Shown here piece after piece: positions 1-7,409 of a DNA stretch of 64,000 bases; the first letter of the stretch is position 1, and each line of letters opens with the position of its first letter. Position numbers and translations under genes: made by a program. Location of the stretch: the NCBI RefSeq assembly GCF_001439925.1, contig NZ_LMBV01000003.1, forward strand, positions 146,840 to 210,839, in the 5' to 3' direction. The notes under the pieces are model-generated. The model saw only the letters and a list, made by a program, of their open reading frames with translations, was not told where the DNA came from and did no database searches. Origin of the DNA: Peribacillus muralis (GTDB lineage: Bacteria > Bacillota > Bacilli > Bacillales > DSM-1321).

Positions 1-1
1 A

Positions 2-160
2 ACAGGAAAACTACATGCTGCAAAAAAAGAAACACTTGCCGGAAACGGTGTTCATGCCACAAACGCAGATGCCACGGAAGCGACAGCAATGACTTCAATA
101 AGAAATGGAAAGGGAGCTTCTAAGTTTCGTGATGTTTCCTCATGTATTTGTGCAAATTAG
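2..160 (+). CDS. 3' end of an unidentified gene, cut by the window edge
   Basis: An open frame enters from the left edge in frame 2 and ends at TAG 158-160, giving about 52 C-terminal residues ending in CICAN. It includes a Gly/Ala/Thr-rich stretch (GNGVHATNADATEATAM) and a final Cys-x-Cys. The neighbouring frame is also open for part of this stretch, so the reading frame is a judgement based on composition. I do not recognise the family. It would converge on the DUF3870 gene, with the terminator at 178-212 between them. Confidence 0.35.
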   Translation, partial: TGKLHAAKKETLAGNGVHATNADATEATAMTSIRNGKGASKFRDVSSCICAN

Positions 161-177
161 CAATAAGATTTTCCAAT

Positions 178-212
178 AAAAAAAGAGCCTGCCGACTTTA
201 TTTATCGGCAGG
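178..212 (-). terminator. Rho-independent terminator of the CoA-transferase/acyl-CoA dehydrogenase operon
   Basis: The stem CCTGCCGA / TCGGCAGG closes a 9-nt loop. On the minus strand it is followed by a T run, seen as A178-185 on the plus strand. It lies just after the stop codon of the DUF3870 gene. Confidence 0.85.
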
Positions 213-227
213 ACCCTTCAATTTTCC

Positions 228-539
228 CTATTTATCTGAGGCCAGTTCGAACTGTGCATACACATCCTTTAGTCCTGCTTGAATGGCTTGGCCAGCCTTC
301 CCCCGATAATGCATTTGTACACGATCGATCAATTCCTCAATACCATCTTTCAGGCAATAACCGCGCAGTAGCTGCCGAATGAATTCCCTGCCATGATCTG
401 TCGCAAGTGTACAGGAAGCCTCGATGATCACACCATACTTAAAGTCCAGCTCCAATGTGATCGTAATCGAATCATATAAATTTCTCGCTGCCATCCCTTG
501 CGGAAGTTTTGCATGACCTGCAATGAAATATGTGTTCAT
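228..539 (-). CDS. DUF3870 domain-containing protein
   Basis: A 103-aa protein that opens MNTYFIAGHAKLPQG and has the ExxCTLA-type core seen in DUF3870 proteins. No catalytic function is established for this family. Members often sit beside CoA-transferases and acyl-CoA dehydrogenases, as here. The start ATG at 539 follows an AGGAGATAAGAG ribosome site and lies 22 nt after the stop of the acyl-CoA dehydrogenase gene, so it is the last gene of a three-gene minus-strand operon. By context it may be an accessory or regulatory factor for breakdown of a CoA-activated acid. The family call is good; the role is unknown. Confidence 0.75.
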   Translation of the reverse strand: MNTYFIAGHAKLPQGMAARNLYDSITITLELDFKYGVIIEASCTLATDHGREFIRQLLRGYCLKDGIEELIDRVQMHYRGKAGQAIQAGLKDVYAQFELASDK

Positions 540-561
540 CTCTTATCTCCTCTATCTATGT

Positions 562-1770
562 TTAATGTACGGAAGCTTGCTTGAAGGGCCATGCAGGCAA
601 TTTCTTACGGAGCTCTTTATCCTGTCTGTAGCCCAGTGCGTATTCACCTTGCATCATCGTATGGATTTCACGGGTCCCTTCGTAAATGACCGGGGCTTTT
701 GAATTCCGGAGAAAACGTTCGACCGGATATTCATCGGAATAGCCATAAGCACCGTGGATTTGAACGGCATCATTGGCTGCTTCGTTAGCTGCATTACATG
801 AAACCCACTTAGCTAAGGATGTTTCCTTCGTATTCCGTTTTCCTTGGTTTTTCAACGTCCCCGCTTTAAAAACGAGCAATCGGGATATCTCCAAATTTGC
901 GGTCATCTTGGCAATCATCTGTTGGACGAGCTGATGCCTGCCAATCTCTTTGCCGAATGTACTTCGTTCATGGCAATACTTCAAGCTGGCTTCAAGGCTA
1001 GCTTCAATTAATCCTACAGCACCCGCGGCCACCGTAAACCTGCCGCTGTCCAATGCCGACATCGAAATTTTAAAGCCCTCCCCTTCTTCACCAAGCCTAT
1101 TCGCTACCGGAACTTTTACATCCGTAAAAAAAACTTCCCCTGTATTTCCTGCGCGAATTCCCAGTTTCCCCTTAATGGCTTTGGACTCCACACCTTCAAA
1201 AGTCCGTTCCACAATAAATGCCGTAATCCCTTTTGAACCAAGATCATGATCAGTCTTGGCAAAAATGAGGAAATGATCGGCGTAATCACAGAGAGAAATC
1301 CATGTTTTCGATCCGTTCAAAATATAATGATCCCCTACTCGTCTTGCTGTGGATTTCATTGCCGCTACATCTGACCCTGCATTCGGTTCAGTCAGTCCAA
1401 AAGCGCCAATTTTCGTCCCTTTTGCCTGCGGGACTAAATATTTCCGTTTTTGTTCTTCGGTACCCCATTGCAACAACGTCATGCTATTCAACCCTGTATG
1501 TACCGATACGGCAGTTCTGTAGGCTGTATCACCCCGCTCCAGCTCTTCACAAACGATGGCCAGGGTATTATAATCCATTCCGACCCCACCATACTCTTCG
1601 GGAATGCAAACACCCATCAATTGTAATTCCGCCAGTCGCTTTAAAATATGTGGTTGAAATTGCCCTTGCCTATCCCACTCTTGGATATATGGAATGATTT
1701 CCTTATCCACGAATTTCCTGACCACTTTTTTCACACTTTGCTGTTCTTCTGTTAATTCGAAATTCATCAT
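562..1770 (-). CDS. acyl-CoA dehydrogenase (glutaryl-CoA dehydrogenase-like)
   Basis: A 402-aa FAD flavoenzyme that should oxidise an acyl-CoA at the alpha-beta bond and pass electrons to electron transfer flavoprotein. The N-terminal helical domain opens FELTEEQQSVKKVVRKF. The middle beta domain has the signature FGLTEPNAGSD near residue 125, and the C-terminal helical domain ends with VIYEGTREIHTMMQGEYALG. In that motif Glu near 364 is the usual catalytic base. Length is normal for the family. The start follows AGGAGG by 7 nt. Pairing with a class III CoA-transferase suggests a dicarboxylic or branched acid substrate; glutarate is possible but unproven. Confidence 0.88.
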   Translation of the reverse strand: MMNFELTEEQQSVKKVVRKFVDKEIIPYIQEWDRQGQFQPHILKRLAELQLMGVCIPEEYGGVGMDYNTLAIVCEELERGDTAYRTAVSVHTGLNSMTLLQWGTEEQKRKYLVPQAKGTKIGAFGLTEPNAGSDVAAMKSTARRVGDHYILNGSKTWISLCDYADHFLIFAKTDHDLGSKGITAFIVERTFEGVESKAIKGKLGIRAGNTGEVFFTDVKVPVANRLGEEGEGFKISMSALDSGRFTVAAGAVGLIEASLEASLKYCHERSTFGKEIGRHQLVQQMIAKMTANLEISRLLVFKAGTLKNQGKRNTKETSLAKWVSCNAANEAANDAVQIHGAYGYSDEYPVERFLRNSKAPVIYEGTREIHTMMQGEYALGYRQDKELRKKLPAWPFKQASVH

Positions 1771-1781
1771 CGATCTTCCTC

Positions 1782-2969
1782 CTAGATAATTTTATTTTGC
1801 TTGAATTTGTCGATTTGGCCGGGATCATATCCCATTTCAGCCAAAATGGAATCGGTATGCTCTCCATATAGCGGTGGATGCTTGCGCATCCTGACCGGCG
1901 TTTTTGTTAAATTGAGGGGCGACCCGATCATTTTCAGGTCCTTGACGGTTGGATGCTCCATTTCCACAAGCATGCCTCTAGCGCTGATTTGTGGATCTTC
2001 GAACATCTCTGCGATATCATTAATTGGACCATTTGGTATTCCAGCCGAATCAAGCAGCACTTTCCACTCTTTTTTGGTTTTCCTTTTCAATGAATCTTCC
2101 AATATAGGTACTAACTCTTCCTTGTTCAGCAAGCGCTTTTCATTATGCTTAAACCGTTGCTGTTCGGCTAACTCCGGTTTGCCAATAACAGCCGTGAATC
2201 GCCTGAACTGCTCATCATTCCCTACCGCCACGACAAGCTCTCCATCGCTTGTACGAAACGTTTGATATGGAACGATATTGGGATGCTGGTTTCCCATTCG
2301 CTCTGGAGTCATCCCATTGAATAAATAATTGCTAGCAACATTCACTAGCGAAGAAACCTGACAATCCATTAGCGAAATATCAATTTCCTGCCCTTCCCCC
2401 GATTCATTTCTATGATGGAGGGCTGATAATATGCCAATGCATGTATACAAGCCAGTCAAGATGTCAGCTATGGCCACGCCGACTTTCACGGGACTTCCAT
2501 CCTTTTCCCCGGTGATACTCATCAGCCCGCTCATCGCCTGAATGATATAATCATAGCCAGGTAAATCTTTATAAGGGCCGGTTAAGCCAAACCCGGTAAT
2601 AGAGGCCATGATCAGTTGTGGATTGAATTCTTTTAAATCTTCATAGCCTAACCCCATTTTTCCCAACGTACCCGTCTTGAAGTTTTGGATCACAACATCC
2701 CCGGAAGCCACCAACTTCCGAAAAATCTCTTTCCCTTGCTCAGACTTCAAATTCAAAGTCATGCTTTGCTTATTACGATTGGCGCATAAATAGTAAGCGC
2801 TTTCCCCCTGAGCGAACGGAGGACCCCATCCCCTCGTTTCATCTCCTGATTCATGATGCTCAATTTTTATTACTTCCGCTCCCAAATCCCCAAGAATCAT
2901 CGAACAAAACGGCCCCGCCAAAACACGGGATACATCGATGATCCTTACACCATCCAAAGCTCCGCTCAT
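1782..2969 (-). CDS. CaiB/BaiF (class III) CoA-transferase
   Basis: A 395-aa family III CoA-transferase, which moves CoA from a donor acyl-CoA to a free carboxylic acid. The N-terminal Rossmann part reads MSGALDGVRIIDVSRVLAGP. The catalytic Asp is at residue 169 in VGVAIADILTG, the same number as in formyl-CoA transferase. The family core GLTGPYKDLPGYDYIIQAMSG lies just before it. It is the first gene of the operon. The acyl-CoA dehydrogenase gene starts 12 nt after its stop, so the two enzymes probably activate and then dehydrogenate the same acid. The substrate cannot be read from the sequence. Confidence 0.88.
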   Translation of the reverse strand: MSGALDGVRIIDVSRVLAGPFCSMILGDLGAEVIKIEHHESGDETRGWGPPFAQGESAYYLCANRNKQSMTLNLKSEQGKEIFRKLVASGDVVIQNFKTGTLGKMGLGYEDLKEFNPQLIMASITGFGLTGPYKDLPGYDYIIQAMSGLMSITGEKDGSPVKVGVAIADILTGLYTCIGILSALHHRNESGEGQEIDISLMDCQVSSLVNVASNYLFNGMTPERMGNQHPNIVPYQTFRTSDGELVVAVGNDEQFRRFTAVIGKPELAEQQRFKHNEKRLLNKEELVPILEDSLKRKTKKEWKVLLDSAGIPNGPINDIAEMFEDPQISARGMLVEMEHPTVKDLKMIGSPLNLTKTPVRMRKHPPLYGEHTDSILAEMGYDPGQIDKFKQNKII

Positions 2970-3142
2970 CCCTTCACCCCTTTCAAATTACCGGGATACA
3001 CAAAAAGGATCAGTAAAACAAACAATGCCATCACATTGAACGTCTCACTGACCTTTATCCACGCCCTGTCTTCCTGCAAAGAAAGATCAAGTGAACGAAG
3101 TCAATTTTTATATATTCCAGTTTTTATATCAAGCCGGTCATG

Positions 3143-3160
3143 CAGCAAGGTAGCTTGCTG
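3143..3160. promoter_or_regulatory. perfect 18-bp dyad just downstream of the operon promoter
   Basis: CAGCAAG-gtag-CTTGCTG, with 7-bp perfect arms, lies about 12-30 nt downstream of the predicted transcription start of the CoA-transferase operon. This is a typical place for a repressor operator, for example of a TetR-type fatty-acid or CoA-ester sensor. No regulator gene is in the window. Confidence 0.45.
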
Positions 3161-3179
3161 TCATCGGTTTGGTATAGTA

Positions 3180-3208
3180 AGTATAAAACAATTATTTGAA
3201 TTTTTCAA
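3180..3208 (-). promoter_or_regulatory. sigma-A promoter of the CoA-transferase operon
   Basis: On the minus strand a TTGAAA -35 box, a 17-nt spacer and a TATACT -10 box fit sigma-A. Transcription would start near 3172, giving a leader of about 200 nt before the CoA-transferase start. Confidence 0.6.
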
Positions 3209-3334
3209 CAATAACAAGCGGTTAATTTTATAGGTATACCCAGGGAGCTTAAATTCCCCGCTCCATAAAAGGCATTGTGATCATAATTGCCTTTATCCGT
3301 GATGCATGTGATGATAATAAAGGGAGTTGATAAA

Positions 3335-4273
3335 ATGGAAAACATAAAAAAAGAAATAGTCGAAGCCATCAAGAAGCATTCGACCATCATCATTCACCGT
3401 CATGTTCATCCTGATCCGGATGCACTTGGCTCACAAATCGGGCTAAAGGCTCTATTGAAGCATTCCTACCCTTCTAAAGAAGTCTATGTGGTAGGTGAGC
3501 ATGTCGATAGGCTTCAATTCCTTGGAAAAATGGATGTCATTTCCGAAGATACATACATGGGAGCATTAGTGATTGTTTGTGATACGGCCAACCTTTCCCG
3601 GATCAGCGATTCCCGCTATGCTTATGGGAATATGTTGATTAAAATCGACCACCATCCCGAATACGAGACATTCGGTGACCTCTCTTGGGTCGACCCTTCA
3701 TATAACTCTGCAAGTGAAATGCTCGTTGATTTATGCGTCGAATTTCCTGAGGATTTTACGATGAATAAAGAAGCTGCTACATCATTTTATGCAGGAATCC
3801 TCAGTGATACAGGTAATTTCATGAACGGGAATATCACTCCACGGACATTAAAATTGGTTTCGTACCTACGAAAGTATGATTTTCACCCTGAACGGATTCA
3901 TAACCTCCTCCATGTAAAGTCGAAAAACTCTACCAGACTTCAACAAGACATTCTCATGAGCTTCAAGGTTACCGATCAAGGAGTTGCATACTTCATCATT
4001 ACCGAGGATTTGCTGAAACTATATAACATAGATCGAAACGAAGCTTCGAATCTGGTTAATACGCTTTCAAGTGTAAGAGCAAACAAGATTTGGGCTTTCT
4101 TCATCGAATATCCTTCTGAAATCCGTATCAGAATTCGCGCACGCAATACCCCGATTGACTCAGTAGCACGCCAATTCAATGGCGGAGGACACCCCCTCGC
4201 TTCAGGTGCTACCATCCATTCATGGGAGGAGGTAGATCAGGTTATTCAAGCACTGAATCAAGTCTGTCTATAG
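3335..4273 (+). CDS. nrnA: DHH-family phosphoesterase, NrnA-type nanoRNase/pAp phosphatase
   Basis: A 312-aa DHH/DHHA1 phosphoesterase. The N-terminal domain has HRHVHPDPDALGS, the CDTA metal motif and DHHPEY. The C-terminal DHHA1 domain has GGGHPLASGA. Proteins of this build degrade 2-5 nt RNAs from the 3' end and dephosphorylate pAp in B. subtilis (YtqI/NrnA, similar length). The start is set at ATG 3335, which follows AGGGAG; an upstream in-frame ATG has no ribosome site. It stands alone, divergent from the CoA-transferase operon and convergent with the ABC transporter genes. Oligoribonuclease versus a related c-di-AMP-type activity cannot be settled by eye. Confidence 0.85.
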   Translation: MENIKKEIVEAIKKHSTIIIHRHVHPDPDALGSQIGLKALLKHSYPSKEVYVVGEHVDRLQFLGKMDVISEDTYMGALVIVCDTANLSRISDSRYAYGNMLIKIDHHPEYETFGDLSWVDPSYNSASEMLVDLCVEFPEDFTMNKEAATSFYAGILSDTGNFMNGNITPRTLKLVSYLRKYDFHPERIHNLLHVKSKNSTRLQQDILMSFKVTDQGVAYFIITEDLLKLYNIDRNEASNLVNTLSSVRANKIWAFFIEYPSEIRIRIRARNTPIDSVARQFNGGGHPLASGATIHSWEEVDQVIQALNQVCL

Positions 4274-4320
4274 GAGGAGAATGAACGTTTCTAAATCCCA
4301 AAAATCATTGCAACGGGATA

Positions 4321-4390
4321 ATTCGACCTGGACTGGCATTTATTCGACCTAACTTCCATTAATTCGACCTGGCCTTGGATTAATTCGACC
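4321..4390. repeat. short intergenic array of ATTCGACC units, 20-21 nt period
   Basis: ATTCGACC begins at 4321, 4342, 4362 and 4383, separated by different 12-13 nt fillers. It lies between two convergent genes, just before the transporter terminator. Similar arrays with the same period but other words occur at 28378, 45846 and 49740. Confidence 0.8.
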
Positions 4391-4402
4391 ATTACATGAG
4401 TA

Positions 4403-4437
4403 CAAAAAAAACGCCAAAGCCAGGATGGCAGAGGCGC
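4403..4437 (-). terminator. terminator of the ABC transporter operon
   Basis: On the minus strand a GCGCC...GGCG outer stem and a GCCA...TGGC inner stem are followed by a T run. It begins about 13 nt after the substrate-binding protein stop. Confidence 0.75.
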
Positions 4438-4449
4438 TTGCTTATGCTT

Positions 4450-5463
4450 TTATTTGGACACTTCTTTAAGAATCGATAAATCGATCATGCCTTTTATATC
4501 ACTGCTAGGGATATACCCGGCTTCTTTGCTGATATCAGCCATTTCCTGGATGACTTGCTCATTAACTTCAGTGGTCACTTCAAGGCGTGAAAATGCTGAA
4601 GCCACTTCTTCTTTGCTTAATTCTTTTCCAGTCAGTTTTTTCAAATGTTTAATAACAAGTTCTTGGCTTTCTTCAGGGTTGTCTTGTATAAACTTCACCG
4701 CTTTTTCATGCGCTTTCAAATAAGAAGCGGAGAGATCTTTTTTATCCATGAACTTCTTGCTTGCGGCCACTACGGTGTTTGGTGAATCTTTCCCCCAGGC
4801 AAATTGATCCCAATCAAGCACTAACTTTCCCTTTGCCTGATTTTCCAATACATATCCCCATGGTTCCTGTGTAGCTGCGGCATCGACTGATTTTTGGACG
4901 AAAAGTGCCGTGGTGTCAGCTGGCGCTGAGGCATATAACTCAACTGTTCCCCCATTTGTAGTAGGTTTTAAATTAACTTGCTTAAGCGCTTTTCTAAGCA
5001 TGACATCCTGTGTGCTCCCAATGACGGGAATCGCTACCTTTTTACCGTCCAAGTCTTTTAAATCGGTAACCTTGCTGCCTTCGCTTGCGACAAGGACGGC
5101 ACCGCCATTAACGGCTCCGGAAATCAGGTGGTATTCCGGATTTTTCACATAAAAGTTAAGCAGAGGTCCAGGCCCGACCGTTCCCACGTCAATGGCGTTT
5201 GTCGCCATCGCTTCCATGAATAATCCCCCATTTGCCACTGTCTTGGTTTCAATCTTGATATTCTTGCCAAATTCTTTTTCAAAAAAGCCTTTCTCAAGGG
5301 CTATGATCGTTGCACTGTGGGTTAAATTAGGAAAATAGCCTATTTTCACTGTTTGTTTCCCTGAGCCTTTTTCCTCTTCATTACTAGTGGATTGAGTGCA
5401 TCCGCTTACGATCCCAATTAACAATATAGACGTAACGAGGGCAAAAAATGTTTTTTTCAGCAT
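4450..5463 (-). CDS. ABC transporter substrate-binding lipoprotein, sulfonate/taurine type
   Basis: A 337-aa lipoprotein. A lysine-rich start and hydrophobic stretch end in the lipobox IVSGC (Cys 22), followed by a Ser/Glu-rich linker. The mature part resembles the SsuA/TauA/NrtA family: KIGYFPNLTHSATIIALEKGFF near residue 40, then EAMATNAIDVGTVG, KDLDGKKVAIP and ATQEPWGYVLE. It would capture a small anion outside the membrane, likely an aliphatic sulfonate or similar compound. Permease and ATPase genes lie directly upstream, with a 36-nt gap to the permease. No sulfonate monooxygenase gene is nearby, so the substrate is only inferred. Confidence 0.82.
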   Translation of the reverse strand: MLKKTFFALVTSILLIGIVSGCTQSTSNEEEKGSGKQTVKIGYFPNLTHSATIIALEKGFFEKEFGKNIKIETKTVANGGLFMEAMATNAIDVGTVGPGPLLNFYVKNPEYHLISGAVNGGAVLVASEGSKVTDLKDLDGKKVAIPVIGSTQDVMLRKALKQVNLKPTTNGGTVELYASAPADTTALFVQKSVDAAATQEPWGYVLENQAKGKLVLDWDQFAWGKDSPNTVVAASKKFMDKKDLSASYLKAHEKAVKFIQDNPEESQELVIKHLKKLTGKELSKEEVASAFSRLEVTTEVNEQVIQEMADISKEAGYIPSSDIKGMIDLSILKEVSK

Positions 5464-5499
5464 ATTTCTCTCTCCTTTTTACATTATGATTCTATTAAA

Positions 5500-6258
5500 C
5501 TACCGTTGATTCACTCCCCATTTAAGTTGTACATTACGTTCAAGTCGGGAGAAGACAACATTGTCTACAATTGTTCCGATGATTGCGATAATGATCATTA
5601 CAGAAATAACCAAATCCATTTGCCCAAGTGATCTGCCCATTTCCAGCAATTGTCCAAGACCGCCTCCGCCGCCAAGTAATTCTCCTGCCATCAATGCCCG
5701 CCAGGAAAATGCCCATGCAATTCGCAGCCCGGATATTATTTGTGGGACAGAAGCAGGTAAAATCACGGTGCGGAGAAAATGAAAGCCTGTCGATCCATAT
5801 GTTTTGGCAACACGTTGGTACAATTGAGGTACATTCCGAAATCCACTGGTTGCATTTACCGTCATCGTCCATGTTGCACCGATAGTGACGATAAAAAGAA
5901 TTGAAAAATCATTCAACCCAAACCAAATGATCGCTAACGGAAACCAAACGATACTCGGTATGGACTGCAAGGCTGTCACGACGAAACCAAGTGTGTCTTC
6001 AACCAGTTTGAAACGCCAAATGAAATAGCCTAAGATTAGCCCTACTATAATGGCAATCGTGAATCCAATCAAAATACGACCTAGACTTTTCCCAATAGCT
6101 TCTGTTATTTGTCCACTCATCAGCCCATTGAACAGCGTTTGAAAAACCTGTGTCAGACTCGGAAACATGAAATCCGGAAGACTGGAAAACCTAGATGTGA
6201 CTTCCCATATCGCCGCTATCATCGCGATGAATATGATTCGTCTTAAAGCTGTAATCAT
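5500..6258 (-). CDS. ABC transporter permease, SsuC/TauC-like
   Basis: A 252-aa integral membrane protein with about six hydrophobic segments and the cytoplasmic EAA loop near residues 155-175 (VAKTYGSTGFHFLRTVILPASVPQIISGLRIAWAFS region). That loop docks on the ATPase. The start at 6258 lies inside the 3' end of the ATPase gene, a 68-nt overlap, and follows an AAGGAGG site by 9 nt, so translation is probably coupled. Members of this family import sulfonates, taurine, nitrate or similar anions; the partner lipoprotein points to the sulfonate group. Confidence 0.85.
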   Translation of the reverse strand: MITALRRIIFIAMIAAIWEVTSRFSSLPDFMFPSLTQVFQTLFNGLMSGQITEAIGKSLGRILIGFTIAIIVGLILGYFIWRFKLVEDTLGFVVTALQSIPSIVWFPLAIIWFGLNDFSILFIVTIGATWTMTVNATSGFRNVPQLYQRVAKTYGSTGFHFLRTVILPASVPQIISGLRIAWAFSWRALMAGELLGGGGGLGQLLEMGRSLGQMDLVISVMIIIAIIGTIVDNVVFSRLERNVQLKWGVNQR

Positions 6259-7033
6259 TCCCCATTTCCTCCTTCAGCACTTTTTCGATTTCCTCCTGCA
6301 AAATAGATAGAACCCGTTGTTCCGTATGCAAAGTTACACTATCCGGCATGACTCCATCCTTCATCGATGGGACGTAAATCGTCTCTTTAATTTTCCCTGG
6401 ACGGGTTGCGAAGACGATGATTTTTTCGGAAAGCTGGACGGCCTCACGAATATTATGGGTAACAAAAAAAATCGTCACTTTTGTTTTTCTCCAGATTTCG
6501 AGCAGCTCTTTGTGCAAAACCATCCTCGTTTGCTCATCAAGTGCAGAAAATGGTTCATCCATCAACAGAATATCCGGCTCCATCACTAGCGCCCTTGCAA
6601 TCGCCACCCGCTGTTTCATGCCCCCAGAGAGTTGATGCGGATAAGAGTCGACATAGCGGCTGAGATGAACCATTTTCAGAATGTCCAATGCCTTCGATTC
6701 AGCCTCTTTTTTTGGCATTTTCTTTAACTTCAATCCGTATGTAACATTTTCCAGAACAGTTAACCATGGAAATAACCCAGCCTCTTGAAACACTACGACC
6801 CGTTCCGGTCCTGGCTTCATCACCTTTTTACCAGCAACACGTATTTCACCTTTATCAGCTTTATCAAGTCCAGCAATTAGATAAAGCAATGTCGATTTCC
6901 CACATCCTGATGGTCCAACAATTGAAACGAAGCTTCCCTTTTCGACCTCTATATTAATCTCATCGAGCACCTTTATGTTTTCTTTCTTTTCATTTGAGAA
7001 ACTTTTTTCAATGCCATCAATTGTTAAATACAT
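6191..7033 (-). CDS. ABC transporter ATP-binding protein, SsuB/TauB-like
   Basis: A 280-aa ATPase with Walker A GPSGCGKST near 42-50, Q-loop VVFQEAGLFPW, signature LSGGMKQR, Walker B ILLMDEPF and the switch His in FVTHNIREAV. The order matches SsuB/TauB/NrtD importers. The start is set at 7033 (MYLTIDG), which follows a GGGGTGA site; the longer frame to 7063 lacks one. The C-terminal extension overlaps the permease start. It is the first gene of a three-gene minus-strand operon with a sigma-A-type promoter upstream. Confidence 0.85.
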   Translation of the reverse strand: MYLTIDGIEKSFSNEKKENIKVLDEINIEVEKGSFVSIVGPSGCGKSTLLYLIAGLDKADKGEIRVAGKKVMKPGPERVVVFQEAGLFPWLTVLENVTYGLKLKKMPKKEAESKALDILKMVHLSRYVDSYPHQLSGGMKQRVAIARALVMEPDILLMDEPFSALDEQTRMVLHKELLEIWRKTKVTIFFVTHNIREAVQLSEKIIVFATRPGKIKETIYVPSMKDGVMPDSVTLHTEQRVLSILQEEIEKVLKEEMGNDYSFKTNHIHRDDSGDMGSHI

Positions 7034-7069
7034 AAAGTCACCCCATTTTTTACTAAACATCATTTATTA

Positions 7070-7098
7070 ATAATGATTAATCCAATGGTTTTTGTCAA
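7070..7098 (-). promoter_or_regulatory. sigma-A-type promoter of the ABC transporter operon
   Basis: A perfect TTGACA -35 box and a CATTAT -10 box are separated by 17 nt on the minus strand, about 40 nt before the ATPase start. I saw no S-box or other riboswitch in the short leader. Confidence 0.5.
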
Positions 7099-7158
7099 CT
7101 ATAAAAATGCAAAAATTCTAACTTATCGGTATCTTTCTGTTTAATCCCCCTTCGCTTA

Positions 7159-7210
7159 ACAACACAAAAATAGCCTGATCCGTTAAAAAGGATTCAGACT
7201 ATAGGTTGTT
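7159..7210. other. long imperfect hairpin in the 7.03-7.41 kb gap
   Basis: AACAAC pairs with GTTGTT on the outside. ATAG-CCTGATCC pairs imperfectly with GGATTCAG-CTAT on the inside, around a GTTAAAAA loop. It has no clear T tail. The rest of the gap between the transporter promoter and the YhgE stop holds nothing I recognise. Confidence 0.4.
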
Positions 7211-7409
7211 GGGATCAAGACGAACTCCACCCAGATACTACTTGATTTTATATTGGACTTAATTGAAGGTATACCGTGTCATAAAACTGCCAAAGCAGTT
7301 ACCGTCCAGTACTGTGAGCAATTGGGGTTCCTTTATTCGTTGTATTACAGAGTAAGTGAAGCCAAGCAGGACCGCACCTTGAAAAGGGAGCTCTTGCAGA
7401 ATGAAACGG

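Noticed and set aside
950-1249. Many long open frames antisense to real genes
   Set aside because: They mirror the opposite strand of well-identified genes (here the acyl-CoA dehydrogenase) and have no start signals or family resemblance.
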